Positions 35,728 through 43,768 of a stretch of DNA of 64,000 bases are shown in pieces. The translations under genes were made by a program, and so were the position numbers. The notes under the pieces are model-generated. The model was not told where the DNA came from. It saw only the letters and a list, made by a program, of their open reading frames with translations, and did not search any database. This DNA is from Pseudomonadota bacterium. GTDB lineage: Bacteria > Pseudomonadota > Alphaproteobacteria > Rhodospirillales > Magnetospirillaceae. The stretch covers positions 102,575 to 166,574 of the forward strand of contig JAJYTF010000007.1 in the NCBI GenBank assembly GCA_021793155.1, written 5' to 3'. The first letter of the stretch is position 1. The number at the start of each line of letters is the position of its first letter.

Positions 35728-35997
35728 GGCCCACCAAATCGGTTCGCGGTCATCCCCCGGCTTCGCGGGGACAGGCACCACCCGCGACGCCCGAACGCCG
35801 CCCTGCCGGCACTCCCCATCGCAGGGCCGGGGGCCGGCGCCGCATATACTCGGCGACAGAAGTGTTCAGATGGTAAATATTCGTTCCGCGCGGTTGGGAA
35901 TCGGCAGGAAATATTGGGGGGGTGCCGCAGGTGCGAACGACGGTCAGATAGGGGACCGGCAGGTCCTCGCTTAGCCGCCGCAGCAAAGGCGGCCTGA

Positions 35998-36345
35998 AAG
36001 TTCGGCAGTTGGACCGTCGCCGGCGGCAAGGATTACGCGGGCAAACCGCACCCGGTCGTCATCGTGCAGGATGACAGCTTCGACGCCAGCAACTCGATCA
36101 CCGTCTGCGCCTTTACGACGGACGAAACCGAAGCGCCTCTGTTCCGCCTGCCCGTGGAGCCGAACGAGCGCAACGGGCTGCGCGCAGCTTGCCGGCTGAT
36201 GGTGGACAAGATCACCACCGTTCCGAAGTCTAAGGTCGGCGCGCATGTCGGCCGCTTGGACGACGAGGACATCCTACGGCTCAATCAAGCGATCCTCGTG
36301 TTCCTTGGTCTGGCCGTGTCTCCGAGGACGCAACGCGAGGCTTAG
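35998..36345 (+). pseudogene. 5'-truncated PemK/MazF-family toxin gene
   Basis: The frame encodes SWTVAGGKDYAGKPHPVVIV and continues to the normal end (ILVFLGLAVSPRTQREA), a close match to alphaproteobacterial MazF/PemK endoribonuclease toxins. The expected start (M-K-R-G-E-I) is missing: in frame, a TGA at 35995 is followed by Lys-Phe-Gly-Ser-Trp with no start codon. The only in-frame start is GTG at 36064, which would give 93 residues lacking the first strand and loop that shape the active site. No antitoxin gene is recognisable upstream. It is read as a dead remnant beside another mobile-element fragment. Confidence 0.75.
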
Positions 36346-36602
36346 ACAGTGAGGAAACTGCAGTGGACCGCACTCGCTACGCTCCGCTGCGAAGCGTGCT
36401 GTGGCGTAAAATTCGGATATTCTTGTCTCGGACCAATCGCGCGATCCTGTCGGCATGTCCCAACCGCGTGCCCTTCATCGCAAAGACCGTCGCGACTATC
36501 CGCTCGACGAGTATCAGTCCAAGAACAACGCCAAGCACGTCTTGCGGGCCTTGAAAAAGCATCACGGCCCCATCTCAATCGCCACCGCATCTTCACTCGC
36601 GA

Positions 36603-36785
36603 CGGGGACGCTGGGGGATCGGGCAGGTTCACCGCATCCTGACGCGGCGCACCTGTATCGGTGAGCACGAGTTCAACAAACGCTCCAAGGCCAAGGCGTT
36701 GAAGCCGGTCAGCGAGATCGTAGCCGTCGAAGGTCGGCCGATCATCGATCGGCCGACCTTCGACGCCGTGCAGGCGCAGTTCTGA
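36603..36785 (+). pseudogene. Fragment of a large serine recombinase
   Basis: Sixty codons in one frame read RGRWGIGQVHRILTRRTCIG, then EHEFNKRSKAKALKPVSEIV and IIDRPTFDAVQAQF before TGA. This is the recombinase-domain segment that follows the catalytic resolvase domain in large serine recombinases. The catalytic N terminus and zinc-ribbon C terminus are both absent; the 250 bases to the left show no recognisable continuation. It ends two bases before the 3' end of tRNA-Ser, the usual place for integrated elements. Confidence 0.75.
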
Positions 36786-36787
36786 GT

Positions 36788-36877
36788 TGGCGGATGGGGT
36801 GGGATTCGAACCCACGGAAGGCTTGCACCTTCGCCGGTTTTCAAGACCGGTGCCTTAAACCGCTCGGCCACCCATCC
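36788..36877 (-). tRNA. tRNA-Ser (anticodon TGA)
   Basis: A 90-base class II tRNA. The acceptor arms GGATGGG (5') and CCCATCC (3') pair perfectly, the discriminator is G and CCA is encoded. The anticodon loop CTTGAAA, between GGT- and ACC-type stem halves, gives UGA, reading UCA and related serine codons. A long variable arm (GAAGGTGCAAGCCTTC) and T-loop GGGTTCGAATCCC complete it. Its 3' end faces the decayed recombinase/mazF remnants. Confidence 0.96.
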
Positions 36878-37009
36878 AGCACATTGACGGCGGGAGGAGG
36901 CTATATACATCCATTGTCGTCGCGACGGAAGTGTGGCCGGCGGATCGTTCGGAAGCGAGTTGAATTTCGCTGAAACTGGCCGATGGGCGCTGACAAACCC
37001 CGGGGCTCG

Positions 37010-37285
37010 TCACTGCAGCATCATCACGTCGCCCTCGGGATGCGGATAGCCGCGCATCTTGCGGTAATGCTCCAGCGCTCCCAGCAATTCCATGGCGTCA
37101 TCGTCGCACAACGGTACCCGGAATGAAACGATCTTACTGCCGCCGTCAAGGTGAACAATACCCTGGATATAGACGTACGGCTCTGATTCTATTGGATATA
37201 TAATAAACGGCCCCTCGAATTGCGGCATTGAGACTGATTTTGTTGCCTCATCGGGGCTCGGGGAGCCATTTGCGTCTTTGACCAT
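37010..37285 (-). CDS. Small hypothetical protein
   Basis: A 91-residue protein that I do not recognise. The first 20 residues are polar and probably disordered; the rest alternates strand-like stretches (FIIYPIESEPYVYIQGIVHL, SKIVSFRVPL) with one helix (DDDAMELLGALEHYRKM). There is no signal peptide, HTH or metal motif. The start has GAGAAAACCC upstream, a modest SD. It is divergent from ydcF, and three TTAGAAT heptamers lie between them. Codon use looks normal for the genome, but the upstream DNA is AT-richer. Confidence 0.6.
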   Translation of the reverse strand: MVKDANGSPSPDEATKSVSMPQFEGPFIIYPIESEPYVYIQGIVHLDGGSKIVSFRVPLCDDDAMELLGALEHYRKMRGYPHPEGDVMMLQ

Positions 37286-37312
37286 GGGTTTTCTCCCACT
37301 GGACGAACTCCA

Positions 37313-37376
37313 TTAGAATAAGCTAAACCAACCCCTACGTCTAGGCCTGCTCCTATTCTAAGGATTGCGTTAGAAT
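37313..37376. repeat. Three TTAGAAT heptamers in a divergent promoter region
   Basis: TTAGAAT occurs at 37313-37319 and 37370-37376 and, inverted, as ATTCTAA at 37355-37361; the last two form an inverted repeat with an eight-base spacer. In a GC-rich genome three copies in 64 bases are unlikely by chance and may be regulator sites for the 91-residue protein, ydcF, or both. Confidence 0.45.
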
Positions 37377-37470
37377 AATCCTTTGGGATGGTCCGAGTCA
37401 TCGCCAGTCCGCTGAACGGCCGAAGGCTGGCTTGTTGCGCCCGCCGCTTGCCGGCGTATATCACCGACTG

Positions 37471-38265
37471 ATGAGCTACCTGCTGGCCAAAGCGATCGGA
37501 ACCCTTTTGACGCCCGGCGTTCTGCTGCTGGCCGGCCTGGTCATCGGCGCAGGCCTGCTGTGGACGCGGCGGCATTGGCGCATCGGCCGCCGGCTGCTGA
37601 CCGCCTGGGCGGTCGTCTTCACCCTGGCGGTGGTCAGTCCGCTGCAACCCTTTCTGACCCGGTCGCTGGAGAACCGCTTTCCGGCCAACCCGCCATTGCC
37701 GCCCCACATTCACGGCATCATCATCCTGGGCGGGGCGATCGATCAGTACATCAGCGAGGGCCGCCACCAGATAAGCCTCACCGACGCCTCCGAGCGCCTG
37801 ATCGACGGCGCGATCATGGCCAAGGCTCATCCCGAGGCGGAGGTCGTGGTTACCGGCGGCAGCGCCGACCCGAGCCGGCCGGACCCGAGCGAATCGCCGT
37901 TCGCCGCCACCCTGCTGGAAGAACTGGGAGTGGCCGCCAACCGAGTGGTGATCGAGAACCAATCGCGCAACACTTACGAAAATGCCGTATTCAGCCAGCG
38001 TCAGGTGAATCCCAAGCCGGGGCAGGCCTGGGTGCTGATAACCTCGGCCCGGCACATGCCGAGGGCGGTCGGAGTGTTCCGGCACGTCGGCTGGCGGGTG
38101 ATCCCCTGGCCGGTTGACTATACCAGCGGCGGCGGAACCGAATGGAGCAACCTCGACATCCCGGTGTTGCGATTGCGCCTGCTGGCCCAGGCGTTGCACG
38201 AATGGGTCGGCCTGGCCTTCTACCGCCTTTCCGGCTGGACCGACGCCCTGTTTCCAGGGCCTTAG
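37471..38265 (+). CDS. YdcF/DUF218-family protein
   Basis: A 264-residue protein with two N-terminal membrane helices (about residues 10-30 and 38-58) and a DUF218 domain: HIHGIIILGGAIDQYISEGR, VVVTGGSADPS, VVIENQSRNTYENAVFS and VLITSARHMPRAVGVF. These match the ElyC/SanA/YdcF superfamily, some of which act in envelope or polysaccharide (cyclic enterobacterial antigen, peptidoglycan) homeostasis. The larger ElyC-like subtype has the same two helices. The start, ATG 37471, lacks a clear SD. Followed by murein-acting genes, an envelope role is likely. Confidence 0.85.
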   Translation: MSYLLAKAIGTLLTPGVLLLAGLVIGAGLLWTRRHWRIGRRLLTAWAVVFTLAVVSPLQPFLTRSLENRFPANPPLPPHIHGIIILGGAIDQYISEGRHQISLTDASERLIDGAIMAKAHPEAEVVVTGGSADPSRPDPSESPFAATLLEELGVAANRVVIENQSRNTYENAVFSQRQVNPKPGQAWVLITSARHMPRAVGVFRHVGWRVIPWPVDYTSGGGTEWSNLDIPVLRLRLLAQALHEWVGLAFYRLSGWTDALFPGP

Positions 38266-38600
38266 CCGCGTCCCAGGAATTCTGACAGGTCGAGATCGGG
38301 CTGAGCGCGGAAGCGGCAGCCCCTTCTTCGTCATTCCCGCTCTTGCGGGAATGACGAGTTGATGGCGGTGTCGGTATCCGGGTTGCGTCATCGAAACACA
38401 GGGACGTGTTCGGGATCGATGAGGGGCCTGATGCTGCGAGGCCCTCCGCGGGCCAGTCGCGGGCTGATCACCCGCTCCAACTTTGCCCTTAGGCGCCGGT
38501 GCCCCATGTGTGCCAGGTTCGAACCGTTGCCGCGACGGAATGGATGTGGCAGAACAGCCGCACCGGCCAGAACGGCCGGCCAGCGAAAAGGATCTCGAGG
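38266..38600. other. 335-base intergenic region with a short REP-like palindrome
   Basis: No gene is supported in this gap between ydcF and the lytic transglycosylase. It contains a perfect palindrome at 38329-38356 (CGTCATTCCCGC, TCTT, GCGGGAATGACG), a form of a widely dispersed bacterial intergenic repeat, which could also serve as the ydcF transcription end. The right half has no obvious promoter elements. The transglycosylase frame is open to 38499, but this part is not like a signal peptide. Confidence 0.6.
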
Positions 38601-39605
38601 ATGGCACGGGCATGGCTTGGCGCGGTGATCGCCGGCGTCTTGGCGCTGATCGGTGGGACCACGGCCGCGTCAGCGCAGCCGCAACAGGATTTCGCCACCT
38701 GGCTGGCCGGTCTTCGATCCGAGGCTCTGCACCGCGGCATCAGCCCGGCCACCCTCGACACCGCCCTGGCCGGTGTCACGCCGATTGACCGGGTGATCGA
38801 ACTGGACCGCCGCCAGCCGGAATTCACCATGACCTTCGAGCAGTACCTGGCGCATGTGGTCTCTCCCGAACGCGTCGAAAGCGGCCGGCAGCACCTTGTC
38901 CACCAGAAGAAGGTTCTATCCGCGGTGGCGCGCCGCTACGGCGTTCCGGCACCGGTCGTGGTGGCCATGTGGGGCATCGAGTCCGATTACGGCCGGCTGA
39001 CCGGCAATTTCGGCGTGGTTCCGGCGTTGGCGACCCTGGCCTATGACGGGCGGCGAAGCCAGTATTTCCGCGGCGAGCTGATGGATGCCCTGAAGATGGT
39101 GGAGGCCGGCGTGCCACCGTCGCGGATGCGCGGCTCATGGGCCGGGGCCATGGGGCAATGCCAGTTCATGCCGTCGACCTATCTCAAATATGCCAAAGCC
39201 TGGACCGGCGCAGACCAGCCCGATATCTGGACGACCCCGCCCGACGTGTTCGCCTCGGCCGCCAACTATCTGGCGGGGATCGGCTGGAATCCCAAGCAGC
39301 GGTGGGGCAGGGCCGTGCGGTTGCCCAAGCACGGCATGGCTTCCGTTCTTTTCGGCCTCGAAACGAAGCGCAGCCTGAGGGAATGGAGGAAGCTGGGCCT
39401 GCGGCAGGCGGATGGAAAACCGCTGCCCGGGCCGGCCGGTATGCAGGCGTCGCTGGTACGGGCCGAAACCGGGAAGGGCGACGATGTCGGCCACGGTGCG
39501 CCCTATCTGGTCTACAACAATTTCCGTGTGCTGATGAGGTGGAACCGTTCGGTCTTCTTCGCATTGGCCGCCGGAACGCTTGCCGACCGGCTCTCGAATA
39601 AGTAG
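38601..39605 (+). CDS. Lytic murein transglycosylase (MltB family)
   Basis: A 334-residue periplasmic enzyme with a signal peptide (about residues 1-25, AASA cleavage) and an SLT_2/MltB domain. The catalytic Glu127 lies in AMWGIESDYGRLTGNFG, and the GAMGQCQFMPSTYLKYA block and the YNNFRVLMRWNRS block are typical. It cleaves the MurNAc-GlcNAc bond to give anhydro-muropeptides. No lipobox is present, so it is the soluble form. The start at 38601 is chosen from AAGGA at 38589-38593 and the following signal sequence. It probably forms an operon with rlpA. Confidence 0.92.
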   Translation: MARAWLGAVIAGVLALIGGTTAASAQPQQDFATWLAGLRSEALHRGISPATLDTALAGVTPIDRVIELDRRQPEFTMTFEQYLAHVVSPERVESGRQHLVHQKKVLSAVARRYGVPAPVVVAMWGIESDYGRLTGNFGVVPALATLAYDGRRSQYFRGELMDALKMVEAGVPPSRMRGSWAGAMGQCQFMPSTYLKYAKAWTGADQPDIWTTPPDVFASAANYLAGIGWNPKQRWGRAVRLPKHGMASVLFGLETKRSLREWRKLGLRQADGKPLPGPAGMQASLVRAETGKGDDVGHGAPYLVYNNFRVLMRWNRSVFFALAAGTLADRLSNK

Positions 39606-39644
39606 TCTACCACATCTGCCGTATCCCGGTGTGGGGACCACTAA

Positions 39645-40592
39645 ATGATGCGACCAGCCTTGCCGCCTGTTCGCCTGCTCGTTGTCGTAGCGGGCTGCAT
39701 CCTGCTGGCGGCCTGCGCCGGGACCAAGCCGCCCAGCTATGCAATCAAGGAACCGGCCGGCCAGGGAACCGAACGGGGCGGCTACAAGGTCGGGAAACCT
39801 TACCAAATCCAAGGCGTCTGGTACTATCCGGCCGAGGACTACGATTATGACGAGACCGGCATCGCCTCGTGGTATGGCCCTGATTTCCATGGCAAATACA
39901 CCGCCAACGGCGAAGTCTTCGACCAGAACGAGGTCACCGCCGCCCACCGCACCCTGCCGATGCCATGTTACGTTCGCGTAACAAATTTGGAGAACGGCCG
40001 TTCGTTGGTGGTACGGGTGAACGATCGCGGCCCCTTCGCCCATTCGCGCATTCTCGACCTGTCGCGCCGCGCGGCGCAGCTTCTCGGCATCGAGGGGCGG
40101 GGCACGGCCAAGGTGCGTGTGCAGATCCTGGCCGAGGAAAGCCGGGAACTGGCCATGCGGTTGAAGGCCAAGGGCGAGGAAACCCAGGTTGCCGCCGCTC
40201 CGCGCATCTCGGTCCAGGCGGAAACGCTGCCGGCTCCGGGCAGCCGCGAGGCGGCGAAGCCCATCGCCAAGCCAGCCGCGCCGCCCGAAAGCGCAGCGGC
40301 AGCTCCGCTCCCCGATGCCCAGGCGCTGGAGCACCAGCAGGTCAAGCTGGAACCGGTGCACGCCACCCACATGTTCATCCAGGCCGGCGCATTCACCCAT
40401 TTCGACAACGCCAATCGGCTCAGCGTTTCGCTTTCCACCCTGGGCAAGACCACCATCACCCAAGTCCAGACCAAGGCCGGCACCTTCTTCCGCGTGCGCA
40501 TGGGACCCATCGCCTCGGTCGACGCTGCCGATGCGCTTCTTGAGAAAGTCATCAGTTCCGGCTATCCCGAGGCCAAGCTGGTGGTCGACTGA
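39645..40592 (+). CDS. rlpA: RlpA-type septal lytic transglycosylase with SPOR domain
   Basis: A 315-residue lipoprotein (lipobox LAAC, Cys24). The double-psi beta-barrel spans about residues 75-170: TGIASWYGPDFHGKYTANGE, HRTLPMPCYVRVTNLENGR and VRVNDRGPF. A Pro/Ala-rich linker (about 185-240) leads to a C-terminal SPOR domain (MFIQAGAFTHFDNAN through RVRMGPIASV) that binds denuded septal glycan. RlpA cleaves naked glycan strands during cell separation. It lies between the MltB-type gene and dacC. A second, SPOR-less RlpA is encoded at 53199. Confidence 0.93.
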   Translation: MMRPALPPVRLLVVVAGCILLAACAGTKPPSYAIKEPAGQGTERGGYKVGKPYQIQGVWYYPAEDYDYDETGIASWYGPDFHGKYTANGEVFDQNEVTAAHRTLPMPCYVRVTNLENGRSLVVRVNDRGPFAHSRILDLSRRAAQLLGIEGRGTAKVRVQILAEESRELAMRLKAKGEETQVAAAPRISVQAETLPAPGSREAAKPIAKPAAPPESAAAAPLPDAQALEHQQVKLEPVHATHMFIQAGAFTHFDNANRLSVSLSTLGKTTITQVQTKAGTFFRVRMGPIASVDAADALLEKVISSGYPEAKLVVD

Positions 40593-40659
40593 ATCGCCCC
40601 AACTTTGGCGCATTCCTGTCATAACCCCTAAAGCACCCGTTCGCCATCAAACTGGATCC

Positions 40660-41829
40660 ATGCAGAACATGTCCCCCACCTTATTCCGCCGTCCCTTGGC
40701 CATTGCGGTCTCTGCTGCCCTGCTCGCCTGGGCGGGGGCCGCGCAAGCCGAACCCATCGAGACCGCCGCCCGCCAGGCCATCGTCGTCGATTACAACACC
40801 GGCGCGGTGCTGCTGGAGAAGAATGCCGACGATCTGATGACGCCCTCGTCGATGAGCAAGCTGATGACGGTCTACATGGTGTTCTCGCGCCTGAAGGACG
40901 GCAGTCTGAAGCTGACTGACCAGCTCCCGGTGACCGAGACCGCCTGGAAAAAGCACTACAAGACCGAGGGATCCCTGATGTTCCTGCCGGTCCATTCCAT
41001 GGTGTCCGTGTCTGACCTTTTGCGCGGCGTGATCATCCAATCGGGCAATGACGCCTGTTCGGTTCTGGCGGAAGGCCTTGCCGGCAGCGAAGAGGCGTTC
41101 GCCGAGCAGGAGACTCGCAAGTCCCGCGAAATCGGCCTGACCAAGTCGACGTTCCGCAATGCCAGCGGCTGGCCCGAGCCGGGCCACCAGATGACCGCCC
41201 GCGACCTGTCGGTGCTGGCCACCCACCTGATTCGGGATTTCCCCGAGTACTACCCGATCTTTTCCGAGAAGAGCTTCACCTTCAACAATATCAAGCAGGA
41301 CAACCGCAACCCGCTGATCTGGGAGAATATCCCCGGTGCCGATGGGTTGAAGACCGGCCACACGCAGGAGGGTGGTTTTGGTGAAGTGGGCTCGGCAATC
41401 CGCAACGACCGCCGGGTTATCGTGGTGATGAACGGCCTGTCCAGCATCAAGGCCCGAGCGGAAGAGTCCCAGCGCCTGATCGAGTGGGCGTTCCGCGAGT
41501 TCGACGACTACGCCCTGTTCAAGCCGGGCGACAACGTCACCGACGCCGAAGTCTGGCTGGGCGCGCAGAAAACCGTTCCGCTGGCCGTCGCCAACGGCCT
41601 GACCGTAACCCTGCCGCGCACCGCCCGCCACGAGATGAAGGTGACGGCGACCTATGACGGCCCGATCCCAGCGCCCGTCAAGAAGGGCACCACCGTCGGC
41701 ACTCTGACCATCAGCGCCCCGGGCATGGCCGACCAGACGATTCCGCTGGTTGCCGCCGCGGATGTGCCGAAGCTCGGATTTGTCGGCCGTATCGGCGCCG
41801 CGGTGAAACACATCTTGTGGGGAGCCTGA
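40660..41829 (+). CDS. dacC: D-alanyl-D-alanine carboxypeptidase (PBP5/6 family)
   Basis: A 389-residue low-molecular-weight penicillin-binding protein. A signal peptide (AGAAQA cleavage near residue 30), the motifs Ser64-MS-Lys67, Ser128-Gly-Asn130 and Lys231-Thr-Gly233, and a C-terminal PBP5_C beta domain (about 285-365) ending in an amphipathic helix (VGRIGAAVKHIL) that can hold the membrane. It trims the terminal D-Ala of peptidoglycan stem peptides. ATG 40660 or 40669 may be the start. The gene ends eight bases before tmk. The symbol dacC is used by family habit; dacA would be equally apt. Confidence 0.92.
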   Translation: MQNMSPTLFRRPLAIAVSAALLAWAGAAQAEPIETAARQAIVVDYNTGAVLLEKNADDLMTPSSMSKLMTVYMVFSRLKDGSLKLTDQLPVTETAWKKHYKTEGSLMFLPVHSMVSVSDLLRGVIIQSGNDACSVLAEGLAGSEEAFAEQETRKSREIGLTKSTFRNASGWPEPGHQMTARDLSVLATHLIRDFPEYYPIFSEKSFTFNNIKQDNRNPLIWENIPGADGLKTGHTQEGGFGEVGSAIRNDRRVIVVMNGLSSIKARAEESQRLIEWAFREFDDYALFKPGDNVTDAEVWLGAQKTVPLAVANGLTVTLPRTARHEMKVTATYDGPIPAPVKKGTTVGTLTISAPGMADQTIPLVAAADVPKLGFVGRIGAAVKHILWGA

Positions 41830-41837
41830 TCGCCGAC

Positions 41838-42491
41838 ATGCAGAGACCCGGCCGGTTCATCACGTTCGAGGGCGGCGAGGGCGCCGGAAAGTCGACCCAG
41901 ATCGGCCACCTGGCCGACGCCTTGCGTCGCCGCGGCCTCGAAGTGGTGACCACGCGGGAGCCCGGCGGGGCTCCCGGCGCCGAGCAGATCCGCCGCCTGC
42001 TGGTGGAGGGCGAGGTCGGGCGTTGGGATGCGTTGAGCGAGGCCCTGCTGCATTTCGCGGCCCGCCGCGACCATCTGGTGAAGACCGTCTGGCCGGCATT
42101 GGCCGCCGGAAAATGGGTGCTGTCTGACCGCTTCGCCGATTCCACGCTGGCCTATCAGGGCTACGGCCACGGTTTGGCCGTTGCCGACATCGAGGCACTC
42201 TATGCCGTCACCGTCGGCGACTTCGCTCCCGACCTCACCCTGATCCTCGACTTGCCGGTCGAGGAAGGATTGAAGCGCGCCGCCGGGCGGGGCGGAGCGG
42301 AAGACCGCTACGAGCGCATGGGCGGTGACTTCCACCAACGCCTGCGCCAGGGTTTCCTCGATATCGCCCGGCGGCACCCCGAACGCTGCGCGGTGATCTC
42401 GGCCCTCGGCAGGCGCGAGGACGTGCAGACGGCGATCCTGGCGGCGGTGGAACAGCGTCTCCTGGCGAAGGCGCAGTGTGACAGGAGTTGA
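41838..42491 (+). CDS. tmk: Thymidylate kinase
   Basis: A 217-residue kinase converting dTMP to dTDP. P-loop EGGEGAGKST (residues 11-20), TREPGG with the DR-like motif, the LSDRFADSTLAYQGYG block (thymidine binding) and the lid RGGAEDRYERM are all present. The ATG at 41838 is chosen; a GTG at 41817 overlaps dacC. GGGGAGCC upstream is at a longish 12-base distance. It sits in the dacC-tmk-holB order common in alphaproteobacteria. Confidence 0.95.
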   Translation: MQRPGRFITFEGGEGAGKSTQIGHLADALRRRGLEVVTTREPGGAPGAEQIRRLLVEGEVGRWDALSEALLHFAARRDHLVKTVWPALAAGKWVLSDRFADSTLAYQGYGHGLAVADIEALYAVTVGDFAPDLTLILDLPVEEGLKRAAGRGGAEDRYERMGGDFHQRLRQGFLDIARRHPERCAVISALGRREDVQTAILAAVEQRLLAKAQCDRS

Positions 42492-42590
42492 ACCACCAAG
42501 CCGCCAAGGCCATCGAGAATTGCCGGGGCCGTCGCAATATTGCCTGCAGCGCTAAAGCTGTCTTGGCGACTTCGCAACTTGGCGGTTCAA
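42488..42590. repeat. Dispersed inverted repeat between tmk and holB
   Basis: The ends TTGAACCACCAAG and CTTGGCGGTTCAA are near-perfect inverted repeats, with inner CGCCAAG/CTTGGCG copies. It fills most of the 135 bases between tmk and holB. Sequences with 'accaccaagacgccaag' are common dispersed elements in several phyla. Confidence 0.6.
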
Positions 42591-42626
42591 TAGTTTCCCG
42601 GGAACTGACCGCTCACGGATAGGACC

Positions 42627-43718
42627 ATGGCTTCGCAGCCCGACGACGAGGGCCCGTCCCCCCGCACCACCACCGAACTGCTCGGCCATGAAGCCGCCGA
42701 GCGGGCATTCCTCGATGCCTGGGCGTCGGGGCGGCTGGCCCATGCCTGGCTGATCTGCGGGCCGCGCGGCATCGGCAAGGCGACGCTGGCCTATCGCATC
42801 GCCCGCTTCGTCCTGGCCGGCGGCGGAAGAGGGGGAGGCCTGTTCGGCGGGCCGCCGGACAGCCTGGCCATCGGCGAGGACCATCCCGTGTTCCGTCGCA
42901 CTGCGTCGGGCGGACACGCAGATTTCAAGGTGATCGAGCGGGCCTGGACCGACGACAAGAAGACCAAGCTGAAGACCGAGATCGCCGTCGACGATGTGCG
43001 CGGCATCGGCGCCTTCCTGTCGCTGACCCCAGCCGAAGGCGGCTGGCGGGTGGTTATCGTCGACGCCGCCGACGAGATGAACCGCTCCAGCGCCAATGCC
43101 ATCCTCAAAGTGCTGGAAGAACCGCCGCGCAACGCCTTGATGCTGCTGGTTTCCCACAGCCCTGGCCGGCTTTTGCCGACGATCCGTTCGCGCTGCCGGC
43201 GGCTATCCCTGGCCCCTTTGCCCGAGGCGACGGTGATCGACCTGCTGGGCCGCCACCGGCCGGACCTGCCGCAATCCGACGCCCGCTCCATCGCCCGCCT
43301 GGCCGAGGGCAGCATCGGCAAGGCCTTGGCCTTGGCCGGGCTGGGCGGCCTCGATCTTTACCGCGAAATGGTGGGGTTGCTGTCATCCTTGCCCAGGCTG
43401 GACGTACCGGCCCTGCACTCCTTTAGCGACAAAGTGGCGCGCGGCGACGATTCCTTCCGCACCTTGAGCGAACTGTTCGCCTGGTGGGTGGCCCGGGCCG
43501 CCGCCGTCGCCGGACGCCGCGCCGAGGGCGAGGCCGAGGTGGTGGCGGGCGAAGCGGCACTGCAACGCCGCCTGGTCGACACCGCCGGCCTTGATCGTTG
43601 GGTCGAGGTATGGGAAAAAATCACGCACCTGTTCGAGCGCGCCGACGCGGTGAACCTTGACCGCAAGCAGATCGTATTGAACGCCTTTCTAGCCCTGGAA
43701 CGTCTCGGCCGCCCCTGA
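42627..43718 (+). CDS. holB: DNA polymerase III subunit delta'
   Basis: A 363-residue clamp-loader subunit. Its AAA+ domain has ICGPRGIGKATLAYRIA (a modified P-loop), VVIVDAADEMNRSSANAILKVLEEPP (Walker B-like block) and SRCRRLSLAPL (sensor/SRC motif). The zinc-module cysteines of E. coli delta' are absent, as in many alphaproteobacteria. With delta and gamma/tau it loads the sliding clamp. The gene lies between tmk and metG, as in relatives. Confidence 0.93.
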   Translation: MASQPDDEGPSPRTTTELLGHEAAERAFLDAWASGRLAHAWLICGPRGIGKATLAYRIARFVLAGGGRGGGLFGGPPDSLAIGEDHPVFRRTASGGHADFKVIERAWTDDKKTKLKTEIAVDDVRGIGAFLSLTPAEGGWRVVIVDAADEMNRSSANAILKVLEEPPRNALMLLVSHSPGRLLPTIRSRCRRLSLAPLPEATVIDLLGRHRPDLPQSDARSIARLAEGSIGKALALAGLGGLDLYREMVGLLSSLPRLDVPALHSFSDKVARGDDSFRTLSELFAWWVARAAAVAGRRAEGEAEVVAGEAALQRRLVDTAGLDRWVEVWEKITHLFERADAVNLDRKQIVLNAFLALERLGRP

Positions 43719-43768
43719 CCCCAAGGAACGTGCCCAAGGCTTCCCGGGCAATTTTCCGGAGAACGTCG

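Noticed and set aside
35728-35997. MazE-type antitoxin upstream of the truncated mazF
   Set aside because: No frame in this stretch encodes an AbrB- or RHH-like protein; only hairpins such as CCCCGGCTTCGCGGGG were found.
36346-36602. Small open frames (63-97 codons) between the mazF and recombinase fragments
   Set aside because: They overlap in different frames with no ribosome-binding sites or recognisable motifs; they are likely decayed mobile DNA.
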